Shown: positions 1-7,757, counted from the first letter of the stretch. The stretch: DNA of 11,261 nucleotides from Planctomycetota bacterium (GCA_026418755.1 JAOAAR010000028.1:1-11261), one strand, 5' to 3'. Notes: a model not told the origin generated them from the letters alone. Made by a program: numbers and translations.

Positions 1-14
1 TGTATAAGAGACAG
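1..14. other. Sequencing adapter remnant (Tn5 mosaic end, 14 nt)
   Basis: TGTATAAGAGACAG is the last 14 bases of the 19-base engineered Tn5 mosaic end used in Nextera tagmentation. The window ends in the full 19-base mosaic end in opposite orientation, so this is library adapter and not genomic DNA. The open reading frame running off this edge on the minus strand picks up four false residues from it. Confidence 0.97.
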
Positions 15-404
15 ATTCTTTATCTTCTGCAACTCTTCAAGAATAGACTGCTCCTGTGCAGCCTTCTCTTCCTTCTTCTCCTCCTCATTCTCCCCTTCTT
101 TAAAACGGAGATTCTCGTAATCATTCAACAGTTTCTCAATCTTTTCACACTCATCAGGAGCAGGATAACCCAACTTCTCCAAAATCGTAACAAGCCGCGA
201 ACGAACTTCAAAATCCTCACTCTTCTTATACGCTTCCATAAGACGCGGAACGACTGAATCTCCTTTCTCCGCCAACGCCTTACTCGCCGCCTCCCGCTCT
301 GACCACTCATCCACCCCCAACTTTGCAATGAGGTCGTCCACTTCATCCGCCAACAGAAAGACGGCAACACTTACAACTACCGCTACAATCCCTGTTCGTA
401 CCAT
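15..404 (-). CDS. Exported HEAT-module protein, 3' end cut off by the window edge
   Basis: The frame reads 130 residues from ATG at 404 to the adapter boundary with no stop, so the C-terminus is missing. An AGGAGG Shine-Dalgarno (412-417) lies 7 bases upstream of the ATG. Residues 1-19 form a short hydrophobic signal segment ending LLA before DE. Residues 21-80 are a HEAT-like helical pair with the pattern L.AKLG, W.EREAASKAL, PRL.EA and LEKLG. From residue 86 the chain becomes very acidic and lysine-rich (EEEKKEEK), probably coiled coil. Residues 1-80 align without gaps to the next gene upstream (424-1554), with 47 of 80 identical by my count, so the two are tandem paralogues. Nineteen bases separate this start from the upstream stop, implying one transcript. 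The specific role is unknown; family resemblance suggests a periplasmic or cell-surface scaffold. The N-terminal call is firm, the function is not. Confidence 0.85.
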
Positions 405-423
405 TTAATCTCCTCCTACAGTA

Positions 424-1554
424 TCATTTCTCCTTTCCTTTTTCAGGTATGGGAGATTCTTCTTTTGGTTTTCTGATCTCTTCGAGCGCTTTCTTGAGTT
501 CCTCTTGCTTCTTTTCAAAAGCACGCAACTGTCTCCTCGCCTGGGCTTCCTTCAGTTTTAAGAGAAGAATCTCTTCTTTCAACCGGGCTTCTCTATACTC
601 CGGTTTGTCTTTGGTGGTATTCCACCACTCTGTCCACTTACCAATTTCAGAAGAAAAATCCTCCGTCTTCTCGTCTGGACCAAAACTCTCTCCCGTCAAT
701 TCCCGCAGAGCGGCTGCCAGTCTAATCTTCACCTTCTTCTCCTTCTCTGCGGTCTGCCCCTCCTCCTTCTGCTTCCTTAAACGGCGGAGAACCAACTGCG
801 CCTCCGTCCCTTCCTCAGAAGGAGACTTCAAAAGATACTTAATCAATTCTCCTACCACTGACAACTCCTTCCGCTTAACAAGCGCCCTTAACGCAGCGTT
901 ATTCAGTTTTTCGTCCCCACTTTTCGTAGCGCCTAAAAGCGCCATAGCAGGAGTCAGACCTTCGCCAAAACCTTCCTCACCATCGTCCCCTTCTCCCATT
1001 ACTATCTTCCTGTTGCCGATTCGCACGATAACCTGCCCTCCTCGCTCAATCACAGTAGTTCCTCCCAGCGAAGATTCTTCACCCATTCCCTCCACCAAAC
1101 CGTTAAGGAAAAATGCTAAGGCGAGACTTAAATCAACATCAGCAGATTCCCCCAATCGCTCAGCCAGATACGGAGCCACATTCTCCAACTTCCTCATTTT
1201 CTCAAGAAGCGCCTCAGTCTCTTTCTTAAACTCCTCATTCGTCAGAGGAGCATCCACCAGTCTTCTGTATTCCGAAACACATTTCTCTATTTCAGCGACC
1301 GCTTCCGCACCCGGATGCCCTAACTGCTTCAAAATAGCACTGATACGCATCTTCGTCTCAGAATCTCCGCTCGTCTTGAATGCCTCCAACAGACGCGGAA
1401 TGACAGAGGAGCCTTTTGCCACAAGCGCTTTGCTCGCTGCTTCTCGTTCAGCCCAGTCTTCCGCTCCCAACTTCGCAAGTAAATCGTCAATCTCGTCAGC
1501 AAACAGAAACCCTATAAAACCAAAAACCACTACAACAATACCCACTCTTCGCAT
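424..1554 (-). CDS. Exported HEAT-module protein with W..WW motif and coiled-coil C-terminus
   Basis: This 376-residue protein has no named function that I recognise. Residues 1-19 are a hydrophobic signal segment ending LFA before DE. Residues 21-80 form the HEAT-like module shared with both neighbouring genes. Residues 86-160 are helical, with a hydrophobic stretch near 140-155. Residues 160-200 are glycine-rich with alternating valine/isoleucine, suggesting a beta hairpin. Residues 202-265 look like further HEAT-type helices. Residues 283-315 carry ELTGESFGPD followed by W..WW, a tail I associate with planctomycete HEAT proteins. Residues 320-376 are a charged coiled coil ending in a Pro/Lys/Glu tail. 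A TTG five codons upstream would lengthen the frame, but it overlaps the GGAGG Shine-Dalgarno, so ATG at 1554 is preferred. It is the middle gene of a three-gene run, 32 bases after the PDZ gene and 19 before its own paralogue. Confidence 0.85.
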   Translation of the reverse strand: MRRVGIVVVVFGFIGFLFADEIDDLLAKLGAEDWAEREAASKALVAKGSSVIPRLLEAFKTSGDSETKMRISAILKQLGHPGAEAVAEIEKCVSEYRRLVDAPLTNEEFKKETEALLEKMRKLENVAPYLAERLGESADVDLSLALAFFLNGLVEGMGEESSLGGTTVIERGGQVIVRIGNRKIVMGEGDDGEEGFGEGLTPAMALLGATKSGDEKLNNAALRALVKRKELSVVGELIKYLLKSPSEEGTEAQLVLRRLRKQKEEGQTAEKEKKVKIRLAAALRELTGESFGPDEKTEDFSSEIGKWTEWWNTTKDKPEYREARLKEEILLLKLKEAQARRQLRAFEKKQEELKKALEEIRKPKEESPIPEKGKEK

Positions 1555-1562
1555 AAAAGAAT

Positions 1563-1567
1563 CCTCC
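1563..1567 (-). promoter_or_regulatory. Shine-Dalgarno that fixes the ATG start at 1554
   Basis: The minus strand reads GGAGG with an 8-base spacer before ATG at 1554. The alternative in-frame TTG at 1569-1567 lies on top of this site and has no ribosome binding site of its own. The ATG start also aligns the protein end to end with its paralogue at 15-404. Confidence 0.85.
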
Positions 1568-1586
1568 AAACACCGTCAGTCCCACT

Positions 1587-2630
1587 CTACTTGTTCTCTT
1601 TCCTGGGAAGAAAAACCTCTATTTCCTTTTTTTCACCCGCCTTAAGAAGAGTAAATCTCACCTTCTCCTTGCCTTCAAGAGCAGAAAGAAGGGTCTCATA
1701 ATCCTTTATGGTTTTATCATCCACCTTCAAGATAATGTCATTAGTCCGCAGTCCTGCCTCGTAAAGCGGACTCTTCTCATCTATACTCTCTACTATGACT
1801 CCTTCTCCCTCTCCTATCTTTAAGTGATATCTCAAGACATCCGGGATTCCGGCGATGGAAAGCCCCAAAAGAGGCTCTCCTTCAAAGAACTCTTTCTCTT
1901 TGACCAGGACCCCATCCTTCCAAACATAAACCTGAACCTTCGTCCGAGGATGCTCCCCCGATTTTTTTGAGGACGAGAGTTCCGCCTGAATCACAATCCG
2001 TCTCGTTCCGCCTTTCTCTTCTCCTTCTTCTTTCTTCAATTCTTTCTTCAGTCCTTCCAGCATCTTTCGAAGGCGTTCGTTAGTCTCTTCCATCCGCTTC
2101 AGAAAATCCTTAAAGTTGTCAGGAAAGTCAGGAAGAGGAAACTCTTCAAAACGCCGCTCCATTCTTTCCATCTCTTCCGCAAACCCGGGAAAAACCCTTC
2201 TCAGTTCTTCCAACGCTTCCTTGCGCATCTGCTCTGTTCTTTTGCGCAGTTCCTCAAACCATTCTTCGGAAGGCACAAAAGGCTCCCTTCCCCAAGAAGG
2301 AGGAAGCACTCTTTTGGGAGGTTTAACGAACTCTTCCCCCCCTTTAATCTGTTCCAGAGCTCTTCGCGCCCGCCAGACCACCTCTGGGTCATCGCTTTTA
2401 AGCGCCTCTTTGAGCGCAGGAATTGCAGACTCTCCAATCTCAATCAGCCTTTTCATTGCTGCTTCACGCACGGCGAACTCTTCGGCACCTAACTCCTTTA
2501 TCAATCTCTCTATCTCCGCCTCAGACGCAGGCTTCTCACCCGACGTCTCCTTCCCCTCCTGCCCCATCAAAGCAGCAAACGGCACAACAGTCCACAAGAG
2601 GCAGAAAATGAAGACCATCCTTGCCCTCAT
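1587..2630 (-). CDS. Exported HEAT-module protein with C-terminal PDZ domain, no protease
   Basis: The 347-residue protein begins with a signal peptide (residues 1-23, hydrophobic core IFCLLWTVVPFAALMG, likely cleaved before QE). Residues 36-97 are the HEAT-like module (LIKELGAEEF, REAA, PALKEALKS, RRALEQI). Residues 120-205 are a highly charged helical, probably coiled-coil region rich in E, R and K. Residues 210-265 look like beta strands. Residues 262-345 are a PDZ domain with GVIVESIDEKSPLYEAGL, then ND.ILKVD, the usual layout of the peptide-binding groove. No serine-protease catalytic domain is present, so this is not an HtrA protease; the PDZ more likely recruits peptides or partners in the envelope. 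GGAGG lies 7 bases before ATG 2630; a second ATG at 2618 is possible but would shorten the signal peptide. It is the first gene of the minus-strand run and is divergent from ftsY. Domain calls are good; the function is unknown. Confidence 0.87.
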   Translation of the reverse strand: MRARMVFIFCLLWTVVPFAALMGQEGKETSGEKPASEAEIERLIKELGAEEFAVREAAMKRLIEIGESAIPALKEALKSDDPEVVWRARRALEQIKGGEEFVKPPKRVLPPSWGREPFVPSEEWFEELRKRTEQMRKEALEELRRVFPGFAEEMERMERRFEEFPLPDFPDNFKDFLKRMEETNERLRKMLEGLKKELKKEEGEEKGGTRRIVIQAELSSSKKSGEHPRTKVQVYVWKDGVLVKEKEFFEGEPLLGLSIAGIPDVLRYHLKIGEGEGVIVESIDEKSPLYEAGLRTNDIILKVDDKTIKDYETLLSALEGKEKVRFTLLKAGEKKEIEVFLPRKENK

Positions 2631-2659
2631 ACCCTTTCCTCCAAATTAATCTCCAAAAT

Positions 2660-2665
2660 ACTATA
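2660..2665 (-). promoter_or_regulatory. Possible -10 element for the HEAT-module gene run
   Basis: TATAGT on the minus strand would place transcription start about 23 bases before the ATG at 2630. The best -35 candidate (CAAACA, 18 bases upstream) matches the TTGACA consensus only partly, so this is tentative. The site lies back to back with the stronger ftsY promoter. Confidence 0.3.
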
Positions 2666-2686
2666 CGAAATACCCCCTCATCCTGT

Positions 2687-2714
2687 TTGAAAGCGGTTAG
2701 AGACAGTTTATAAT
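2687..2714 (+). promoter_or_regulatory. Sigma70-type promoter for ftsY
   Basis: TTGAAA (2687-2692) and TATAAT (2709-2714) are separated by 16 bases. The -10 is a perfect consensus. Transcription would start near 2721, giving a leader of about 28 bases with GGGAG (2737-2741) 7 bases before the ftsY ATG. Confidence 0.75.
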
Positions 2715-2748
2715 ATGCCATTCAGAGTAAGCACAAGGGAGATTTGTC

Positions 2749-3690
2749 ATGGTACTGCGGTTCATAAAAGGAGTAGTCGAGAAATTAAAAGGAGGTCTGA
2801 GCAAGGCACGCGGGCTTTTCAGCGCGATTTTCGGGCGCTCTCTGAGCGAAGAGACCATCAATATGGTAGAAGAAGCGCTATTTTCTGCAGACATCGGCGT
2901 CTCCTTGACCACCCTCATAATAGAGGAACTGAAAGAGCGGTATAAAAAAGGAGAGTTCAAAGATACGGATTCTTTGATGGAAGCGTTGAAAGAGAAATTC
3001 GTGAAGATTCTCGAAAGCAATGGGAACGAACTCCGCCTCTCCCCGTCGCCACCGACCGTCGTGTTAGTCGTCGGCGTGAACGGCTCAGGCAAGACCACTT
3101 CCATAGCAAAACTGGCTCACTACCTTGCAACGGAGAAAGGGATGAGCGTTGTTGTGGCAGCGTGCGATACATTCCGCGCCGCTGCAATAGAGCAGTTGGA
3201 AAAGTGGTGTGAGAGAGTCCAGAGCCGCCTTAAAGGTGACAAGTTCTGTCGCTTGATAAAACACGAAACAGGCAGCGACCCTGCAGCAGTCGCTTACGAT
3301 GCGACTGATGCTGCCATCGCACGTCGCGCCGATGTCCTCATAATAGATACCGCAGGTAGAATGCACACAAAAGTCCCTCTTATGGAGGAATTGCGAAAAC
3401 TGGTCAGAGTCGTACAGAAGAAGATACCTGATGCTCCTCACGAAGTTTTGTTGGTGCTGGATGCGACCACAGGACAGAACGGCATCTCACAGGCAGAAAA
3501 GTTCAGAGAAGCGGTCCCTCTGACAGGAATCTTCCTTGCAAAGTTGGATGGGACGGCAAAAGGCGGTATAGTAGTTGCAATTAAAGAGCGCTTAGGGATT
3601 CCAGTAAAGTTCGCCGGCATCGGAGAGAAACTGGAAGACATAGCGAAGTTCGATGTTGCGAGCTTTGCGGAAGCGCTCTTAGGAAGATAA
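2749..3690 (+). CDS. ftsY: FtsY, signal recognition particle receptor GTPase
   Basis: FtsY docks SRP-bound ribosomes at the inner membrane; its GTPase pairs with that of Ffh so the nascent chain passes to SecYEG. At 313 residues this is the short form: it has the N and G domains but lacks the long acidic A domain of E. coli FtsY. Residues 1-29 form a basic amphipathic helix suited to membrane binding. GTPase motifs are P-loop GVNGSGKTT (109-117), DTFRAAA (140-146), DTAGR (200-204), the DATTGQN insertion-box signature (238-244), KLDGTAKGG (265-273) and GIGE near the closing loop (290-293). FtsY rather than Ffh is indicated by the absence of an M domain and by DTFRAAA, KLDGTAKGG and GIGEKLEDI. 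A small insertion relative to E. coli lies near residues 156-166, and the G4 threonine is alanine (AKLD). It is followed 18 bases later by the STN-repeat gene, probably in one transcript. Confidence 0.97.
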   Translation: MVLRFIKGVVEKLKGGLSKARGLFSAIFGRSLSEETINMVEEALFSADIGVSLTTLIIEELKERYKKGEFKDTDSLMEALKEKFVKILESNGNELRLSPSPPTVVLVVGVNGSGKTTSIAKLAHYLATEKGMSVVVAACDTFRAAAIEQLEKWCERVQSRLKGDKFCRLIKHETGSDPAAVAYDATDAAIARRADVLIIDTAGRMHTKVPLMEELRKLVRVVQKKIPDAPHEVLLVLDATTGQNGISQAEKFREAVPLTGIFLAKLDGTAKGGIVVAIKERLGIPVKFAGIGEKLEDIAKFDVASFAEALLGR

Positions 3691-3708
3691 AAGGGGGAGG
3701 GCAAAGTC

Positions 3709-4872
3709 ATGGGGAAAAAGGTAGTATTAGGAGTGGTTGTTGCTGCTTGCTTTATCATCTTTGCTCTTGTGGTAAGATTTTTTGTTCTGAAAGAGCGCAC
3801 AGAAGACGAAAAGGAAGGAGTAAAGACCAGAGAGATAAAACAGGACGAAACGAAGAAGCCACCAAAGACAGAAAAGAAAGTCGAGCCTCCGAAAGCAATA
3901 GAAGAAAAGAAGGAGATTTATCCGTTCGAAGTGGATGTCTCGTATCTGAAGATGTTAAAAGCCCTTCGACAAGTTGAGGTAAGTCTCGATGTAAAAGAGA
4001 TGACGATGGAGCAGGTATTGGATGAGTTATCGTCACAGGCAGGAATTCCCATTGAGTTGAGCGAAACGGTGAAACACCTCTCCAAAAATACGGTGACCCT
4101 AAAAGTTCCCTCTTTGAAACTGGAGTATGTGCTTCGACTACTCTGCCAGTCCATTTTCGATGCAGAGCGTAGAGACGCCGATATCCTGATTCGCTCAGGC
4201 AGAGTCCTAATTGCCGATAGAAACGAAGTAAAAAGCAGCGAAGCAGAGCAATCTGCCCGACTGATTTTAATCGCGCAGGAGATGGTAGAAAGAGAGGAGG
4301 AAACAAAAAGACTTAAGAATGCGCTTAAAGAGAAAAGACTCTCTCTTGAAGTTGCGGAAGCATCTCTTGAAGAAGTTATTGCTCAACTTGGAGGAAGTTT
4401 TGGATTTCCTGTCAATCTTGCCGAAGGAACAGACTTCGACAAAACAAAAAGGATAAGCCTAGTCGAGAACAACGCCCCCGCGGAGCAGGTGGTTGATGTT
4501 GTTTGCCGTCACTTTGGCGTCGAATACTGGATTGAAGACGGAATTCTGCTCTTTTGCGACCGGTTCATCCGAGACGAATTTATAAGAAAAGAAGAAGAAA
4601 AGAAACAGGCATTCGATTCTTTCCTCACTTCTCTCACACTCAAGTTGGAAGCCCATGTCAACTTTGTAGAATTCTTCAGAAAACTGTCTGAGTCAAAAAG
4701 CGCACCGAGGGTCTATCCTTCAAAACCCGTCTGGCTTAAGAATCCAAAATCCACCCTTCCTGCAGGCGAATATTCACTTAAAGAAATCCTTTCTTCGTTT
4801 GCCCCCGTACTGAAAGTCGTTCCTCTCAAAACGGAAGAATTTTACGCCATCATCCTGCTTCTCGAAGAGTAG
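3709..4872 (+). CDS. Membrane-anchored protein with three STN/secretin-N-like repeats
   Basis: The 387-residue protein has an N-terminal membrane helix (residues 5-26), then a long charged Lys/Glu/Pro linker (28-75) of the kind that spans periplasm. Three related modules follow: residues 88-170, 207-284 and 310-387. The first two share the pattern L-V-..-EQVLDEL...GIP, a short insertion, a second strand, then EYVLRLLC and a closing hairpin ending in D or DR. This is the beta-alpha-beta-beta-alpha-beta layout of STN and secretin N0-type domains; the third copy is more diverged. No secretin beta-barrel or TonB-receptor domain follows, so it is neither a secretin nor a receptor. A helical linker (172-206) joins modules one and two. 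GGGGGAGG lies 8 bases before the ATG. Linkage to ftsY suggests co-expression, but not necessarily a shared function. The domain assignment comes from pattern only; precise function unknown. Confidence 0.8.
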   Translation: MGKKVVLGVVVAACFIIFALVVRFFVLKERTEDEKEGVKTREIKQDETKKPPKTEKKVEPPKAIEEKKEIYPFEVDVSYLKMLKALRQVEVSLDVKEMTMEQVLDELSSQAGIPIELSETVKHLSKNTVTLKVPSLKLEYVLRLLCQSIFDAERRDADILIRSGRVLIADRNEVKSSEAEQSARLILIAQEMVEREEETKRLKNALKEKRLSLEVAEASLEEVIAQLGGSFGFPVNLAEGTDFDKTKRISLVENNAPAEQVVDVVCRHFGVEYWIEDGILLFCDRFIRDEFIRKEEEKKQAFDSFLTSLTLKLEAHVNFVEFFRKLSESKSAPRVYPSKPVWLKNPKSTLPAGEYSLKEILSSFAPVLKVVPLKTEEFYAIILLLEE

Positions 4873-5096
4873 CGATGCGTGTTGCGTGTCAGCCTTTCGC
4901 CACCTGCGTTTGACAGAGGCACACCTTTCAAAGCGTAAATGAATCATCTATGGTAAGAAATTCCGTATAAAAACAGGTGCGCTCAATCAAAGCAAAGAGA
5001 ACCTATAGACACCTCAATCCACAAAACAAAACCTCAAGCCTTTCTCTCAAAAATCATCGCTTAAAGTAATCTCATCGCACTTTTCGGAGGAGCCAT
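4873..5096. other. Convergent intergenic gap without a recognisable gene
   Basis: This is the space between the stop of the STN-repeat gene and the stop of secA, which converge. I find no ORF with a ribosome binding site, no tRNA or recognisable ncRNA motif, and no convincing stem followed by a U-tract on either strand. A TTGACA occurs near 4910 but lacks a good -10 at the right distance. Confidence 0.5.
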
Positions 5097-7757
5097 CTAA
5101 TCAGTCGGTTTAGGCTTGCCACAGCAGTGTTTGTATTTTCTACCGCTGCCACAAGGACAAGGCTCGTTGCGACCGATTTTCCTTTCTGTACGCTCGATGG
5201 GTTTAAGAGGAGCAGTCTCAGGTGCATTCGTGAAAATCGCCTGTTGCGGTGACATCATCCCTGCCGGAACACCTTCCACTGCGGCTGCCATCGCTTCCCT
5301 CGAATCCCAGCCAGTTCCCCTGAAGTCTCGCGCATCCCACACATTTTTCGCCTGTATCTCCTCCTCCTTCTCCTCCTTTAACACAAACTTGAAGAGGATG
5401 TCTATCACACTATCTTTAAGAGATGATATCATATCGCTGAAGAGGTCATAACCTTCCTTTTTATATTGAACTTTGGGGTCGAGTTGAGCGTAACTGCGCA
5501 GCGAGATTCCTGCGCGCAACTGGTCCATAGCGTAGAGGTGGTTCTTCCACTTCTCGTCCAGTTCGTTGAGAAGAATAAGACGCTCAAGTCGGGGCATCCT
5601 CTCCTCACCTACGGCGGCACAGCGCCTCAAATAAGCCTCTTTCACCTTCTCTTTGAGAGATCTGACTATTTCTTTTTCGTCGCCATCCAAAAAGGAAGAC
5701 TCGATTTTGAGATTGAATTTCTTCTCAAAGAGTTTCCGTAGTCGCTCCTTCGCCTCAACAATCTCCTCTTCAGGAACCCTGAGATGAGATAGCGTGATTT
5801 CTTCAACCTGTTCCTCAAGCCAAGGGAGTATCATCTCCTGACGAAGATTCTCTCCTTTAAGAATTTTCTGCCTCTCAGAGTAGACGAGGCGCCGTTGGTC
5901 GTTCATCACTTCATCGTATTCGAGAAGATGGCGTCTGATGTCGAAATTGCGCTCTTCGACCTTCTTCTGTGCTTGCTCTAAACGGCGAGAGAGAAGCGGA
6001 TGCGAGATGGAAACCCCCTCCTTCATTCCGACGAATTCGAGGATTTTGCGAACTTTTTCGCCAATGAAAAGGCGCGGAAGTTCATCTTCGAGAGAGATAA
6101 AGAAAACAGAGGAGCCAGGGTCACCCTGTCTCCCGGCACGTCCGCGGAGTTGGTTGTCAATGCGGCGTGCTTCGTGACGCTCAGTGCCGAGTATATGCAA
6201 ACCACCCAGTTCCGCAACACCCTTGCCAAGAATAATGTCTGTGCCGCGCCCCGCCATATTCGTCGCAATCGTGACGGCACCCATCTGCCCAGCCTGAGCA
6301 ACGATGAGCGCTTCCCGCTCGTGATGCTTAGCGTTAAGAACTTCATGCTTGATTCCCCGTCGTTTTAACCGCTCGCTCAACATCTCCGAGATTTCTATAG
6401 AGCGAGTTCCAACAAGAATGGGTCTTCCTGTTTCGTGGACCCGAATAATCTCCTCTTCAATGGCATCAAACTTCTCCTTCTCGGTTCTGAAAATAACATC
6501 AGGATAATTGGTGCGTCTTAAAGGTTTATTCGGTGGGATGACGACAACTTCCAGTTTGTAGATTTTCCAGAACTCGCCTGCTTCAGTCGCTGCCGTCCCT
6601 GTCATTCCCGCCAACTTCTCATACATTCTGAAATAGTTCTGAAGAGTAATAGTAGCAAGAGTCTGGTTCTCCTCCTTGATTCGGAGGTGCTCTTTTGCTT
6701 CGACCGCCTGATGGAGCCCATCGCTCCAGACTCGCCCCGGCATTAAACGCCCCGTAAACTCGTCAACTATTACCACAGAGTTGTCCTTAACAATGTAATC
6801 TCTCTCCCGTTTGAACAGGTTATGGGCGCGGAGCGCCTGCTCGATGAAATGAGTCCACTCCATATTTTTAGGGCTATAGAGGTTGTCAACATTAAGCCAT
6901 CTCTCAACTTTCGGGATACCCTCTTCTGTGAGACTAACTGTGTGGTCTTTTTCGTCCACTTCGTAGTCTGTCCCTCTTTTAAGCCTGCGCGCAACCGAAT
7001 CAGCGATATAGTATTTCTCGGAAGATTTCTCTGAAGGACCAGAAATAATGAGCGGTGTGCGTGCTTCATCTATGAGAATACTGTCAACCTCATCAATGAT
7101 AGCGTAAAAGTGACCGCGCTGGACCTGCTCCTCGAGCGTCATCTTCATATTGTCGCGGAGGTAGTCGAAGCCGAACTCGTTGTTTGTTCCGTAGGTGATG
7201 TCACAATTATATGCCTTCTTGCGCTCCTCGCTGTCCATATGGGACTGGATGAATCCGACAGAGACTCCAAGAGCACGATAGATAGGACCCATCCATTCTG
7301 CGTCTCGTTTCGCGAGGTAGTCATTGACAGTGACAATATGGACACCTCTACCCAACAGAGAGTTGAGGTAAGCCGGCATCGTGGCAACAAGAGTCTTTCC
7401 TTCACCCGTCGCCATTTCTGCAATTTTTCCCTGATGGAGAACTATGGCGCCCATTACCTGGACATCAAAAGGACGCATCGGAATTGCCGTATGCGTGAGG
7501 AGAAAGCGACGAGCCGCTTCCCGAACAGCAGCAAATGCCTCAGGAAGCAACTCATCAAGAGTTTCGCCTCTTCTAAGGCGCTCTTTAAACTTAGGTGTAA
7601 GGGCTTTCAGTTCGGAGTCAGAGAGAGACATCATCTTACTTTCTTGCGAATTAACCGCCTCAACTAATGGACGGAGTCTTTTGAGCGCCCGCTCATTCGC
7701 AGAGCCAAAAATCGTAACAAATATTTTACCAACAAGGTCTCCCACAAGAAACCACAT
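5097..7757 (-). CDS. secA: SecA, preprotein translocase motor ATPase
   Basis: SecA is the cytoplasmic ATPase that pushes unfolded preproteins through SecYEG. The 886 residues cover the family from end to end. Visible features: Q-motif region RPFDVQ (95-100), Walker A ATGEGKT (116-122), DEAD-like IIDEVDSILIDEAR (220-233), the start of the preprotein cross-linking region (about 230-370), EFTGRLMPGR.WSDGLHQA..AKE (333-356), MTGTA (385-389), the second helicase domain with TNMAGRGTDI (499-508) and Q.RGRAGRQGDPG (536-548), then the helical scaffold with LDEKWKNHLYAMDQLR (733-748). The end carries the zinc-binding SEC-C motif, CPCGSG then KHCC (C867, C869, C878, C879), which binds SecB or ribosomes. 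The last cysteine replaces the histidine of E. coli. Only a modest Shine-Dalgarno, GGAG 10 bases upstream, precedes the ATG. The gene is downstream of aspS but has its own likely promoter. Confidence 0.98.
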   Translation of the reverse strand: MWFLVGDLVGKIFVTIFGSANERALKRLRPLVEAVNSQESKMMSLSDSELKALTPKFKERLRRGETLDELLPEAFAAVREAARRFLLTHTAIPMRPFDVQVMGAIVLHQGKIAEMATGEGKTLVATMPAYLNSLLGRGVHIVTVNDYLAKRDAEWMGPIYRALGVSVGFIQSHMDSEERKKAYNCDITYGTNNEFGFDYLRDNMKMTLEEQVQRGHFYAIIDEVDSILIDEARTPLIISGPSEKSSEKYYIADSVARRLKRGTDYEVDEKDHTVSLTEEGIPKVERWLNVDNLYSPKNMEWTHFIEQALRAHNLFKRERDYIVKDNSVVIVDEFTGRLMPGRVWSDGLHQAVEAKEHLRIKEENQTLATITLQNYFRMYEKLAGMTGTAATEAGEFWKIYKLEVVVIPPNKPLRRTNYPDVIFRTEKEKFDAIEEEIIRVHETGRPILVGTRSIEISEMLSERLKRRGIKHEVLNAKHHEREALIVAQAGQMGAVTIATNMAGRGTDIILGKGVAELGGLHILGTERHEARRIDNQLRGRAGRQGDPGSSVFFISLEDELPRLFIGEKVRKILEFVGMKEGVSISHPLLSRRLEQAQKKVEERNFDIRRHLLEYDEVMNDQRRLVYSERQKILKGENLRQEMILPWLEEQVEEITLSHLRVPEEEIVEAKERLRKLFEKKFNLKIESSFLDGDEKEIVRSLKEKVKEAYLRRCAAVGEERMPRLERLILLNELDEKWKNHLYAMDQLRAGISLRSYAQLDPKVQYKKEGYDLFSDMISSLKDSVIDILFKFVLKEEKEEEIQAKNVWDARDFRGTGWDSREAMAAAVEGVPAGMMSPQQAIFTNAPETAPLKPIERTERKIGRNEPCPCGSGRKYKHCCGKPKPTD

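Noticed and set aside
125..370. An 81-codon minus-strand frame at the left edge
   Set aside because: It is a shadow; the true frame starts at 404 with AGGAGG and matches its paralogue, but runs off the window without a stop.
449..1645. A 398-codon open frame on the plus strand, antisense to the HEAT-module gene
   Set aside because: The translation is serine- and phenylalanine-rich with no domain pattern, as expected from the complement of Glu/Lys-rich codons, and the minus-strand frame has signal, domains and a Shine-Dalgarno.
2699..2706. AGAGACAG inside the ftsY promoter, matching the inner end of the Tn5 mosaic end
   Set aside because: Only eight bases match and the flanks differ, so this is chance and not an internal adapter or chimeric junction.
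4889..4985. TTGACA hexamer and a CACCTG/CAGGTG inverted repeat in the convergent gap, as a possible small RNA gene
   Set aside because: There is no -10 at an acceptable distance, the repeat is six bases with about 65 bases between arms, and no terminator follows.
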